From: Neospora caninum Liverpool | Lineage: Eukaryota > Apicomplexa > Conoidasida > Eucoccidiorida > Sarcocystidae | Reading direction: 5' to 3' | DNA: 64,000 nucleotides | Assembly: GCF_000208865.1 (NCBI RefSeq) | Contig: NC_018391.1 | Span: forward strand, 558,001 to 622,000 | Shown here: positions 50,001 to 63,895 of the stretch, in pieces | Position numbering within the stretch: position 1 is the first letter of the stretch | Layout of the letters: each line of letters begins with the position of its first letter | Made by a program: the position numbers and the translations under genes | Notes under the pieces: generated by a model | What the model saw: the letters and a program-made list of their open reading frames with translations, nothing else | What the model was told of the DNA's origin: nothing | Database searches by the model: none

Positions 50001-53000
50001 CGCAAATACGGCCGGGACTCAGTCGGATCCGGGGCCGCACAGTTGAACGTGTCCTTTTCTTCTCCTGCCGGAATCGGGTAAACGCGAATGCGCATCTCAC
50101 TCGCTTCCTTCGAACCCTCCAGCCCCGCATATGTGAGGCCCACGTCCACGTCCTGACCACTCGACGATTCCCACGCAGCTTCTTCCACCAAGGGTCCCTT
50201 AACGACAAAGTCGCCCAGAAGAATGGCAGACGACGCAGAGGCAGGCTTCCAGCAAGCGACGTAGTATCCAGCGGCGATACTCACCGCAGTCGTAAACCGG
50301 AATGTTTGGTTGAATGTCTTCATCTGCACGTTTGCACTTGCGTCGTCCAGAGTACCGCTGGCACCGTACGCCTTCGAGAGCGTGGCCTCCATGGCAGCCT
50401 CCGCATCACATGATTCCTGAGTAACGTAAACTGTTGCACTCTTTAGGAAATCCTGGTTGTCACTCGAATCGAGGCCAGCAACTGAAATATCAATGAGGCA
50501 TTCGGCGCCGACGAAACAGGCGAAAACGGCGCTTGATGTTACAGGGCCTGTGACGAGGACGACCGCCACGGGCACCCTGTATTCCGCCACTGTACTGCAC
50601 AGGTGCTGTGCAGTCGATCCCCCCTCTGCCCTGAACGGATCTGACGCCCCGTTCTGCAAAGGAGTTGAGCGCCGGCAGTAGCACACGGAATGTATGCCGC
50701 CTTTGTACGGGAAAGTCTCCCACGATACGTGTGCGTTGTTTAGGCGTCCTAAACCGTTCTGCCTGAAGCCGTCAATAAGCCCACTCGTTTGGCCGGTGCA
50801 CTTCGTGTCCTGAGTGAGGATGAAAAAGTCTGACGCGGCCTGTTGCTCCCCTCGCCATTCGAGTTCAACGTTCACTGCGTTCCCCGAAAATGCGTAGCTA
50901 ACAACCCGTTCTGAAGGTCCTTCGAAGGTGAATGTCCCCGCGTTCCACGCAAAGTCCGCCGGCGACGTGCAAGACGAGGACGGCAAAGGACACTGGCAGA
51001 TGGCAGCCGCCTCTGGGGCCATTCCGAAGAAAGGCTGCTTCGAGGTGACGTGCGCACTGCTCGCGTCGACTTCCTGCGGCTCCAAGACACCTCCATTCGG
51101 CAACCCGCTGACTTCCCCACCGGTTCCGCAGGCCCCCGACACCACGCGCACGTTCGTAACATCCTCACGAAGCCTGTAACCCTGAAGGTGTGCATCGCAG
51201 ACGGCCCCCACATGGCACGTAACTTCCTGGCCGGCGGCCAGTCCAGAGATATTGAGAGTTCCCACTTTGAAGGTATACTGAGAGACTGTCGAGCAGTCAA
51301 CCTCGTCGGTCTTCTTGCACCAGCAAAGGTCGAGATCTGCTCGGCCGATATCCGGCAAAGTCTCTTCCCATCCAAATGTTACGTCCACAGCCTTCGCCAG
51401 GTCTTTGGCCCCTGGGGTCACCCCGTTGCTGATGCCGTAGTTCCTTCCGGTGGAACTCCCGCATGACTCAAGAGCCGCCAGTCTATCTTCTTCAGCAGGG
51501 TTAAAAACCTTTGTGAAGACGGCGCATTTCTGACCCAGCACGCACTCGACTTCAACTGAAGGTGAGGCAGGACCTCTGAGGACGATCTGTGTCAAGTCTA
51601 TGCGAGGGGCGCCAGCGGCCTCGCAGCCCTGCGTAACCTCCGATTCACAATAGTGGACAGCTACAACCGACGCAGGGCTCTCTTCATTGCCTAGCGGGGA
51701 CAGATCCACTGCATACGCCATGTCTGAATCAGCTTTAACGGGGAGCCTGAGCTCCCCTGCGTCGGCATACACGGTTCCCTGTACCCCGTGGAACGGTGGC
51801 TTCGGAGGGGTAATGGTGACGTCGTCTGCCAGGATCGCAGTCATCGGCCCCATCCACACATCGTAGATGGTCAACGTCCCAATCTTGATTAGTGCGTCCG
51901 TTGCACAACCTCCGCTTTTCGACGCGCAGTAGCAAATGGAAAATGCTTTTGATTTTAGCTCTAATTCAGAGGGAAACAGAGGGCTGCGACTCACGACTTC
52001 CTTAAATGCCTTGATCTGCGTGTTCGATGTCGCGGGTGTGCCCGCACTTGACTGGTCCGAGTCCGTCTCGCTACCGCCCCCTACACCCTTTGCTCGAGCG
52101 GAAGCCATGTCGACGGTGATGAGATGCCCCGTGTCGGGCAGCCCAGCAGGTCTCACGGAGCACTCGTCTTCCCTGACGAAGTAGTCCGGTTCCAGATCGT
52201 GTTTTGGGTCCGCGGCAACCCCCTCAAACTCGAACGGACACCTGGACCCGCACGCGCATTCCACAGCCAGGTCCTGCTGAGGCGCCACGAGCGCAACCGT
52301 GACCACTGGCACTGAGAAGTCTGCGTCGTCGTTGCAGGCTGTCTCGAGGTTGCACCAGCACACATCGAGTTGTCGCAGCGAACCGACGTTGACATGCAGA
52401 ATGCTGCCTTGTTCGTAGACGGCATTCTCTGTGATATCCCTGGCCCCGTTAGTGACGTCTGAGAGCGTAAGGGGAACCGTGTTGGAGCCGTTGTCACGAC
52501 CACAGCCCCCGGTCGGAACGAGTCGCACGTTCGCCAGGCTGGCGGGCATATCTGGACGGCTCACCGTGACATCCGTGCCAATAAAACGACTAAACCCTTG
52601 GGTAGTCACCGTGATTCGCGTTGGCTTCCCGAGCACCGCCGCTTGAGTCGCGTCCTGACGCTCCGCTCCGAGAGGCCCCGCAAACTGCAAGACACCCAGA
52701 CGGGCAGGACTCAGCGTCACCTGCTGAGAACCCCCCGAGTCCGCGCTGCCGTCCAGTTGGACCAAGGCAGATGTCGGGGCTTTTGCCTCAAGGTTTGTCG
52801 ACTGCGAGGCAGTCGGGTCCGCCTGTCCACTCGGTTCAGCACCAGGGCCCGCGGCGTCTCCTCCAACTCCGTTCTCAGAACCTTTGTCGGCAGCATCTCC
52901 GACACCTGGTGCACCGTTTCCCGTGGTGTCTTCCCCAGTACCATGTCCAGCATCCGAATCCGCTCTGTCTTCCCCGGCAGCTGGTGGAGACTCTTGTTCG

Positions 53001-56000
53001 GGGGCTCCCCCGCCGCTTTGATGAGAACCCTGTTCCTCGTTGTTCCCCCCTGCGTTTTGTTCAGAACCCGGTGTCGCGGAGTTTCCGCCATCATGGTCAG
53101 ACGCGGGAGGTCCCTCGGTGTCTTCTGGGACAGCCCCTTTTATCTGGCGACAAATGGCGAACGCGCCATTATCTGCTGCGTGCCCGAGAGCTGTGGCAAG
53201 GTTCTCTTGGTTGACTTGAACAACAAGCTTGCCAGCTTCCTCAACCACGTCTGGAATGTATCTTCTGGACTGTGTGCAGTCGGCATCTGTGCCCGAATAT
53301 TCTGTCAGAAACATACCTCCCGAAGCGTCTCCGTCGAAATCTGACGCGTCAAACGAGATTCGGCACGGCCCGAAGGATTCCTGGCACGCCACGGCCTTCT
53401 CCTCGACGAACTGCACACTGAGTGTTCCGACAGGAACCGTGTAGGCGGTGCCCACGCAGTCCTTCACGTCCGTCGCATCGCACCAACACAGCTTGTACGA
53501 GACGCGACTCGACTCCGGTCGGCTGGGAATAGGCTCGCTGAGGATGATCGTGTTCCGTTTCGTGTTCCGAAAAACGCCCCCGCTCCCCAGCTCGGTCGTA
53601 AGGTCGGGATCGGAGCAGTCGACAGCCTTCACCCCGATAAACAGCGTCGGATTCGAGTTCCCAATGTACGTGAAGTTCACTTCGCAGTAGCTGCCGCTGT
53701 AGCACAACGCATTGATGGCCTCCACTCCGTAACTGAACACCTCGCCGACTTTGATGGTGAAGTCCGCCAGGCTCGTGCTAGAGGCGGAAGGATTCCAGCA
53801 AATCGCATAGGCGCCTCCACTTTTTATAGTCGTCAACACCTCGAGCGTATCATCTACGGAACTCGACGGGGTTCTCCAACTCCCAGTCAGGGCTTCGAGC
53901 GCGCTGAAGTGTCCTCGGTCCCTGGCGACCAACCCCACGGTCGTTTTCCCCGTTGATGATCGCGCGTCGCATTTGTCCGCGTGCTTCCGACCCCCGCGCT
54001 TGCCAGAGCGTCCAAACTGCCTCACCGTTCGACGTCGTTTGCTGGACAGGGACATACTTGTTTGAAGCAGTGCACCACTTTCCTCGCTCTGCGCGGCCTC
54101 CCCGCCTGGATACAGCGTCGGCGTCTGCTCGATTTGAGCAATGCCAGGTCCGTCGTCCCCTCCGCACGTCCTGACGACTGCCACAGGCGACTGGGAAAGG
54201 TCCAGCTTGAACAAATTGTGTCCGGGAATCTTGAGCCGGCACGGGGCTCCAGTTCTGCACATAAGTTGAAGTAGACTCGCCGACCACGCAGTTGGGACCG
54301 GCCCTTTCCAGCTTAGCGTTCCAACCGTCGCGGTGCACTTAACGATACGGGGCGCCTGGTCGGTCGTGCAGTCCCTTTCGTTCACCCAACAAACGACAGC
54401 GTCTCTGTGGACCGCGAGCCAGTGCAGGTGACCCGTGGACAGCGTGGAAGCAAGTGCCGCGGGGCCTCCACCCGAGATGGGTAAGCCAAGGGTCGTCTCT
54501 TGGATGGCGCTGTCCGGCAAGTCTTCTCCCACATTCGCCGTTTGGCTGAACCGCTGGTATGCAAGGTCCTGCCGATCGTCTGGACACGTCTCACGCCCCG
54601 CGATGAGCCCCACGAGTGCCGCGCTCTGCAGGTGGCCATGCAGATTGGTGAACCTTGAGTAGTCCGTGAAGCCGGTGACGGCACCTGGGTCATCCACCTG
54701 CGGCTCCGCTGGGTACGTGTTGAGCAGCTTATCGGGTTCGAATTCAATCGAGCATTCAGCTCCACCCGGCAAACCACACATCATCTCCCCCCAGTCCCGA
54801 GGGCGAGGGTTAACCGCGCCCGGTAACGTCCCGACAAAGATGCTCTGCAGGCCTCCGCCGTCAGAGGCAAATTCGTCACTCGCCCACCTCCAGCAAACTG
54901 CCTTCTCAGTGTTGACGGCTGCGATTCGATACAGGATGACCGCCGTGCCTGAGTCTCCAGATTCATAGCTCATATACGTCGATTTCGCGATCGCTTCGTC
55001 CGGATCGTCGTTCGAGCAGCTAATCGCTCCGTTCTTTGGAATGTCCTTCAAATAAATGGACGTCTGTACTGCGGCCTCCTCGGACAGGATACCCTTGACA
55101 CCTACCTCCACGTTCGCGTCGTCTATCCGCTTGAAAACTGTCGAGATTAGGTCCACCATGCCGGCTGTGGGAACGATTTGAGCCACTCCAAGCTTCACAC
55201 TGTATCTCGTCGGTTGCAGTGTAATGACTTGGTCAGGATTCCAACACAACTCGTAAAGTTTTGCAACATCAGGCGGCAATTTCAGGCTCATCTGCATCGG
55301 CTTCGTCGAAGGATGCACAGAGTCTGCGCCTTCAAGTGCCCTCGAACTCATCTCCACGAGCGCTGCCGACTCGGCTCTAGAATCTCCGGGAACACACTCA
55401 TGTGTTCCGACAAGCGTCAGCGTATCTCTCCCGCTCTCAGGACATGGGTCATCTAAGCGAAGAAACTCGTCTCGGTTGAGGCCAGTGTACGACTCGACAG
55501 CCGCGTCATCTTCGGGACTGTGGGGGTACATGACACAAATGTGTTTCCCTTTACAGTGAGCAGCCACTTGAGCCGCGACGTCCAGGGGTGCGCACGTCAC
55601 TGCCGTTGGCTGCCTGTTCGCGAGCCCCCAGGAAGCCGTCTTTACGGAAACCGTTTCAGACGCTCCACACGTCAGAAGGCCACGCCCCATTCTGTTGACG
55701 GCAAAAGCGCCCTGTTCGAGTCGATCGTCGGCGCTGAAGTAGTCCTCCAACGGCTCCACAGGGCTCGCCTGGACGTAGCCGTCGGGGTACGTTACAATTT
55801 CAAGACGGCCAAGGCCCCCCGGTTTCCCGCACGCGTCGAGCGCAGCGACTCTGCTATACGACAGGTCGAACGTATTGAGATTGAGGCCTGTTACGTTGAT
55901 GTCGCAGCCTTGAGAATCATTGCAAAAAATACGCAGCTGAGTGTCCTCCGAAATGCGCGGCCCTCGCCAGAACATGGCGCCTATCTTCTCCACGCATCCG

Positions 56001-59000
56001 TCCGGCATCGTGCATTGGCTTGAGTCGAAAATGTAACAGAGCACCGCTGCCTGCCGAGAACTCATCCACGTTCGGTCGTCTAGGGGAAAACTCAAAGTCT
56101 TCTTGCTGGCTTCCGACGTCACCACATGGAGAAGAACAGCCTCCGCCGCTGTCGTGGGAACGTCTGCGGCTGCGTTCTGGAATCTCGGATCTGACCGAAC
56201 CGACGGACAGTCAAATCCGTTTACCACATACAGCTCTCCCCCGGGGGCAAACGTCGCAGTGTCGGTAGGGTCTGTCGAAGCCTTCGGCTTTAGAGTCACC
56301 AAACACATTTCTTCGTCTCCAAGCGAGCAAAGCACCAGGTCCGCCTCGGGCTGGGTAGCCACGGTGTTATCCAGTTCTGGGGCCAGGACGGCAGGAACCG
56401 TTGTCAGGTATATCCTCTCCTCGTAAATTACTTTTCCGGTTGCATCCCGAAAGATCGATTTCCAGCAAACCTTGCGTTCGATGGAAACTCTTAAGATCGA
56501 ATAATGGATATCCGAAGCTTGTGCACCAGATGTCGTCGGCGTACTTGGCTCCACAGAGGACCAATGAATTTCCGTCTCCTGGTCGGAGTCTGCGCAAGCA
56601 ACATCCTCAGACGCCCCATCAGAGACGGATTCCAGAGGGCTGACGTAGATGCTGTGTTGTGTCACAGGAGCGTCGGGGCCGGATATCTGTTCCAGAGCAG
56701 CTTCGGTTACCATCGCGCTCACCACGAGGTCGAGCGCTGCCTGGCCCTGACTGTCCTGTTCTACGCGTCGACTCGCCACCGTAGGCCGAGCCGGAAAAAC
56801 AAGGAAACCTCGACTTACGACGAAGCGATCCTCGTCCAGCTCCTCTACCTCCAGCCCAGATGCTTCGAAGGGATTCCAACAGAGTTTCCACAGCGATGCG
56901 GGCTGGATGTCAACGGCGAAAGTTTTTGCCGACAAAGCAGTTCCCTGCTGGGGGACCTCGTCCGGTACCGCGTCCGAGTTCGTATCCCGTGTCGACGTCG
57001 CGCCGGAGTTCTTCACCTTCGCGTAAACGTACTCGCCGGGTCCTCCACATGCTGTGGAGTACGCAGCCCTTGCAGTTGAATAGTCGACTGCATCCATGTT
57101 TAAACCGTCAATGTCAAAGACGCACTGTCGATCCTCCGTCTTGCAGACGGTAACCCTCTCTGGAGTCTCGACAGTCGGCCCGACCCACAAAGCCAAGCCC
57201 AGAAACTGAGTGCATTTCGAAGTCGAGGCGTCGCTCTCAGCTGCGCATCTGTCTATGCGGTAGCAGATGCCCGCCTTGCCTGTCGACTTTAGGAGTTCTC
57301 CAGCTGCGGAGTCAATCAAAAACGTCTGCCGCTCGGGCGTCAACACGTCGCCTGGAAGCACACGACGCGTCTTCGAAGTGGCTCGTCTCGCCTCGTTGTA
57401 GGCAGGGTCGGTCGGTTCCGGGCACGGCGCTTGGTTGAGCTCCGTATCCAGCAAAACCGTCACAGCGACGTCCAAGAAAGCGGGCACGGCAGGGGCTAGG
57501 CCTCCCGTATACGGGACGGTGGCGGGGACGGGAACAACCGTCACCCGGCACTGGCTCGTCGCCAGAGCGCACGATACCGCAACCGCCGGAGCGTCGCCCG
57601 TGTCAGGCAGCGACGGACCCGCGACGTAGCCAAGGAGCGTGGCACTTTGCGCAGAGATCGGGTTTTTGGAAGTCGAGCCGTTCGGCTGGGACGCTTTCTG
57701 CAACAGCTGAGACCAGCACACCGCCATCGTCTTTGTGTGGGTCACTTGAAGCTTGAAGGACCCTAAAGTGCCTTCGAGCGACGGTTCGCCGGGCACACTC
57801 TCCCCAGTTGCTTCAAAGGGCTGAACCGGTCCTTGAATCTGCAGCGCTGCATCTCCACTCGTGTCCTGCTCGTAGTCGCACGGCACCGCGGTGTCCGCGG
57901 GGTACCCGTCCACAGGCTTGAGATAGACAACAACGGACGCGTAGGTGTGTGCGAGGTCGATCCCCGACAAGGCGTCGACTCGATACCACAGCGCCATCGG
58001 ATTGCTCGTGATTTCTGCATCGAGCGTCGCGCTGTACAGTCGCCACGCAAAGAGGACGTGGCCAACGGTCTCGGTGAATCTTGTCAAGTCTTCAGAGTCA
58101 CTTTCCCCCGAGCGGAAACACAGGTCAAAGCCAGCGCCTTCGGACGAGAACGGCACCTGAAAAACAAGACGCGTTGAGTTCGCCGCGGGGACGCCTGCAC
58201 TGGGGTCAGTCACGTCGCCGTCGGCAACAAAACTCCAGATTGACCTTTGGAGTTCACCTCTCCCATCTGAACCTTGAAACGCGTGCGCCTGCGCTGCCGC
58301 CTTGAGGTCCGACCCGCGGCCCATCGACGGCTGATCGTGAAGGCCAGAAGACGCTGGACGAGCCTGGGAAGCGAGACGCGAGCCTGACTGAGCCTGCAGG
58401 ACCCGGATCTCAACGGCAGACAAAGACGAGCTGACGAGAGGACTATAGGGCCCCCAAGGCGTCAGAAGGCCTATGCCGGTGTCCGAGCCGCAGCGTTCGA
58501 GTGCCGCCATGCGGTTCGATGCCGTCTCGTAGAGATTCAGATTCACACCGTTCACTGTGGCGAGACAGGGCTCCGGGTCGTCTGGTAAGCACACCAACAC
58601 GTTTGACGCATCGTCCGCTACGGCGCCGACCGCGTAGATCTTCCCCAGCGAACCACCACAGGGTGGGCTGTCATTGGGGCATGCCGCCGCGGCGTCTCCG
58701 CGTGTGTACACCCAACAGAAATGCGCAGATCCGCGCGCCTGGAGCCACGGGAAGAAACGTTGCTGCAGGAGCGCTCGCAAAGAAGCGTCGGATTCACCTT
58801 GGAGCTCCAGCGGAAAGCCCTTCATATTTGCCCCCGCGGACTCGTCGTAAGAGGCGTTGTCAATCTCGTCAAAGACGGGGTCTTGAGAATTTGACGGGCA
58901 CGCCTCTTCCATGACGTAGACACGGAAGGTCGAGGGCAGATAAGGAGACTGCCAAAGAAAAAGAACAAACAAAGCAACCCCTCTGACGTTCACATCGCGT

Positions 59001-62000
59001 CTGCTCTCACGGTCGATAGCGGCATGTACAAATCTTGTGTCGCATCCAGGCTTTCGCATGCAGCGGACGTTCGTCAGGCAACGGATACACGTGTCAGAGG
59101 CCCCGCTGCTCACGTGATGGTTCGAAAAAAATCAAAGGGGTAAACGCCAAACGGGTAGCAGATAAACACACGAGAGCAAACTAGAAAGGATCGCCTGCAC
59201 ACCTACCGCGTTTATCGGGTTCTCCTCTGATGGAAGGGGTTCTGCCGTCACACGGAAGCTGCAAGGCTGGTCACCAGGTGCGACGAAACACCGGGAGTCT
59301 TCAAGGCTCAGCGTTTGCACATCTGACGCCCTCGGGAAGGTTGTAAGATACGTCGAGAAGTTGTGCGAAGGCCGGCTGTCTCCCAAGGCAACTGATTCGA
59401 TCCAACAGAGCTTTTTCGCGGACGGCCCTGCCTTAAAATGGAGCTCAATAAGGTAGTCTGTCGCTGCCGACAATGCCGGGAACGGCACGATGGTGACAGA
59501 CGACTCCGGCAGATTCGCCAAAGACCCGGAGCTACAATCCGTGTCTGTGAGGCTGTCGACAGAAACTGCAACGACCTTGCTTCTGAGCAGAAGGTTGTTG
59601 GTGAATTCGCCTCGGAGAACTAGAGTCACGTCGTCATCGGTGACGGTCGACTGGACGGACAGCTGAACACCTGAAAGCCAACAAGGCAAAAGCACTCTGC
59701 AACGTGGCCTATACACCGAGAAGGCGAACAGCGCAACCGTAAACAGCTGCTCAGGACGCTAACCGTCTCGGCCGATCCTCCAGCTTGTCGCCACTGACCC
59801 GGGGCGTTCTCCACGTGTGCCAAATGTGAATGCACACACTCAAAGGCCCGCGGTCGTCTAGGTGCACAACGCTATCAAACACGAATTCACAACATGCAAT
59901 GCGCGTAACTGATTTGTTTATCTCCTGGAGGCGCACTCCGGGAAGGCGAAGATCTCTGCCACACGCAAAACTTCAAACTTTCGCAACCTGTTTCACGCTG
60001 CTCCCAAGGACACAAGGGATGCCTGTGGGACTGGGACTCTGGTCCCCGACGCAGCATGTGCAACACTGCCGTAGATGTATGCGTGCAACCTCGTGCACAC
60101 GTTTGGTGACGAAATCTCCACTCGGCTCGCGCAGCATGCATACGGCTGCACTTCCACATACGTGCCGAACCATGCACACATCCTGTACACGTGAATATCT
60201 TCCTACGTGCACGTTATGTGCACCGAAGTAGACATCCATGGGTATATGCATACATGCGATTACAGATCACGCCGCTGGAATTGCCCCATGTATCTACGCA
60301 TGGTTAGAAGTAATACTCGAGCACACGCTGTTTGCGAGAGGATGTTGGGAACTGGCCACATGTGCGTGTAGCGGGGCACAGAGAACTCGGTCGGGTTATC
60401 GGTGTCGCCGCATGAGTCGCTTACTGTCGAGTGCAACAGCGGCTGAAACGGCCTTTATAACCTCTGGCGAAAACACACAACAGAGATACCGCGGAGAAAC
60501 TGTTTGGCGCACGCGTCAAGCGATATTCTGGCGGACACGAAATAGAGAGCCATCTGGTGGGACACCGGCGCGACTGACGGAGTGACGCGCGTTGCATGAA
60601 CCAAAGTGAGAGTGTGCGAATCTCTTCTTTCACAGAGCGCCCAACTCCAAACAACCGACACAGCCCCATTCCTTTTTTTATTCTCAGGCAGTGGTTCACC
60701 TTCCGGTTCCTTTCCCGCCGTGGAGCTGCCACAGCAGAGCCAGCGGCTGTCCCACCCCATCAACGTGAAAACGCCAGCGTTATAAAAAGAAACCAAATCG
60801 ACGTCGCGGGTTTCCAGGCGCATAGGTATCCAGAGACGGTTTTCTGTTTTAGACCGCGACGCGGGCGGGGAGGGCTTACCGCAATGCGTACTGAACGCCC
60901 CCCCCCCCCCCCCCCCCGCCGCCGCCGCCCCTGCTCCGGCGCGCGTTTCACCGTACCTTTGAGGACCACGTAGCCTATGAATTTTTTGCCTTCGCAGACG
61001 GCGTAGAACAGCGCAGTGGCGGATTCGCCAGGGAAGACGGCTTTCGCAGAATCGCCCGCCTCAACGGTGACAGAGACGCTGATCTCTGACGCGTCCGCGC
61101 TGCACCAAGACGTGCTCGGATCGTCGTTGGCCGCGGGGACAAACCTCAGCTTGGTGGTAAACGGACGGCTCTTCCAGCTCCCATTGCTGGTCACGTGAAC
61201 TTCAAACGGGCAGGACTTTGTTGCACCCTCCCACCCGCAAAAGAGGGTCGGGACGCCGCCCCACGCTTCGCGGCCCACGAGGGACAACACGGCTCGGGTT
61301 GACACCGACACGGCCCGAGCTGGAAGCTCCACGGCCTGTCGGAACCCTACAGATTCGGAGTTGATTGCGAGAGCAAGGGAGGCAACCATCTGGTTGAACT
61401 CGCTCTCGTGTGAGCACCGCGTGTTCACCGCGACCCCGTTTGCCGCCTGGGTGACGACGGGGGCATTGGCATTGCAGTAGCAGAGTTCGTAGAGGCCGAC
61501 ACTTGCACTCGAAAATCCGGCGAGAGACGCCAGATCCACCTCGGAACTGATCGCCACAGGGCCCAGCATGGCGCCATCGACAGCCGCGCAGCTGGCCTTG
61601 ATCGCGACGAAGCCACCCTCGGGCGGCAAGCCCCAAATCGTGCCGCTGGACCCCGGGAGCGTCGTCTCACTGCTCGTTCCCGGCTGTGTCAGACTAAACT
61701 GAAGGACACACGCCTCTCCGAGACGGCAGCGGACGGAAGGTGGGAGGCGCAGAGTCCCCCCCGAACCCTCTGCATTCGCGCTCGTCGCGACCAAATAGGG
61801 CCCTGGACAAAGTGACAACGGGACAGGAACGACGTGGACCATGAGCGCAAAGACGCAGAGTGGTAAACGTCTCTCTCTGCATCTTCGTCGCATTCCTCTT
61901 TCCCCTCTCTGGTCGCACGTTTCAAAAAAGCCGAGCATCTCCGATAGACACACAAACTGGATGTACGCCTGTGCAAAAACGCGCACAGTGTGGTGAGTTA

Positions 62001-63860
62001 CCTGCACAGGGGCACACGACTGGAGTGATTCTAAACGATGGGCGCCCACGGGGACACCCCAACAGCCATATATTGGGGTTTTCCAAGTGACGCGGCCAGA
62101 AATTAGGAAATCAGCACACACGTCGCAGCTTGAGGCGATGAAACGCTCATGCGTCAGAACTGCCATCCCATCCGGAGAAACGAACCGAGCTGACAAATGA
62201 GAAAGAAGAATAATCGGCTTCTGTGGACACAGTCGCTGAGCTTGACAGAAGGCGGCTCAAGTTGGAAGTGTTGACGAGAAATGCGTAGCGGTATGGAGAG
62301 CAAACGAAAGTAAATCTTGCTGAGCGTTTCTTCCCTAGCCAGACCCAAACGTTCTTTGAACCAGAAACGGGTGTCTGCCGAAGTTGGCGGTACGCATACA
62401 TGAGAATGCGATCGTTTTTCCTGCTCAACGGCGACATCCTATTGGCTCGGTGTTTTTCGCAACCCTGGGAAAAGCCTGCCTCGCCTTTACCTTGGCTGAA
62501 CAACTAGGCCACACACACACACACTCACCGTAGTCTACGGGGTAAGTACAAAAAACGGGGTTGGCTTCGTCACAAGGCGCAGATTCAATACACGCTTGCA
62601 TGTCGTCAAAAACGCGTAGTCCGGCGCAGTCCACGTAGCGGTTGTCCTTCTCTGTCTGTGGATGGCCCGAGCACCACTTGATGTCCCACCTGCGAACAAA
62701 ATCCACACCAGCTGTGTCTGGCGACAAACGCTGACAAAGACTTCCAAGGGTGCCTCGTCCCCGCCCGCCCCCCATCAGGCCCTCGATTCCGTCTCTGAAA
62801 GAGCGAAGAAAAAGAAGCGTTTCGAAAGACGCAACTACGGATAAGGCGATTCTTAATAAACGCCGCGCACGACTGATTTCACGAACAGAGGATGCCTCTG
62901 CGATCGAGGCGTCGCAGCCAGCGAAAGAAGAGAGACACAGACGCTGGCGAGCCGACGGAGCAAAAGCGCATGAAACACAAAGCGATCGGAAAAGAGCTCA
63001 CTGCCCCGCTTCGCGCCCTGCATGCCACGAGCTTCGGACGTACGGTGCAATCTTTGCGGAGCCGTCGAGCCCGACCCATGTCGTCGTCCACGGAGGGCTG
63101 CTAATATCCGCCCCAGCCTTCAAACACTTTTGCTCGATGTCTGAGTGGCGGTGTGCAGACTGCTCCTCTTCCAAAACAGCCGCGGGGCAACTTTGCTCAG
63201 GAAGTCGGCTCGAGTCCAGGGAAGCGGATTTCACCGGCAAAAGCGCCTGGGTGCCCTGGAACAGGCCTACCCACGAGAACGTGTCCGGCTCAGAGAGGAA
63301 CTGCAAACAAAGCAAAAAGGGGATCCGTCGTCCACAAGATGTGCAAGAAAGGCAAACGAGGTGGAAAACCGCCCTCTTCCTGGCTTTATCTTGACGCCTT
63401 CCTATAGGCAAGCCCCACACACTTTCACATCTCATGCAATGAAAACCGACAATGAAGGTAAATGCACATACATACATATATACATATATACATATATATG
63501 CACATGGTGGCACTAAAATATCTTGTGTTCAGCTCCCAGCAAGCACGATCTTGTGTTCAGCTCCCAGCAAGCACGCTACCGCGTACGCCAGAGACGCGGT
63601 CAGCTACGTTCTCACACTGCAGTCGACTGGATGAGAATCGTAGGGACAACAGACGCGCACGCGGTGAGCAAGAGACGTGTCCTCTACCATTCACAGACGA
63701 AAACCAGATGAATTTCGCCCTCAAGATCGTTTGTAGGCTCTACACAACGACAGGGCCGCACAACAGGACTGTGGGTGCACATGCATGCGTGCCCATCTCC
63801 CGGTTATCTCTATACATACATACATGCATACATCCATACAAATGCATGCATGCATGTGTA

Positions 63861-63895
<35 letters not shown>

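Noticed and set aside
60760..62196. A CRMP start with a signal peptide-like sequence (RRLPLCVFALMVHVV) just before 61802
   Set aside because: The hydrophobic stretch is the pyrimidine-rich tract of an intron (ttgtccag acceptor). The exon 62529-62689 ends in phase 1 and joins 61802 in frame, so coding continues upstream.
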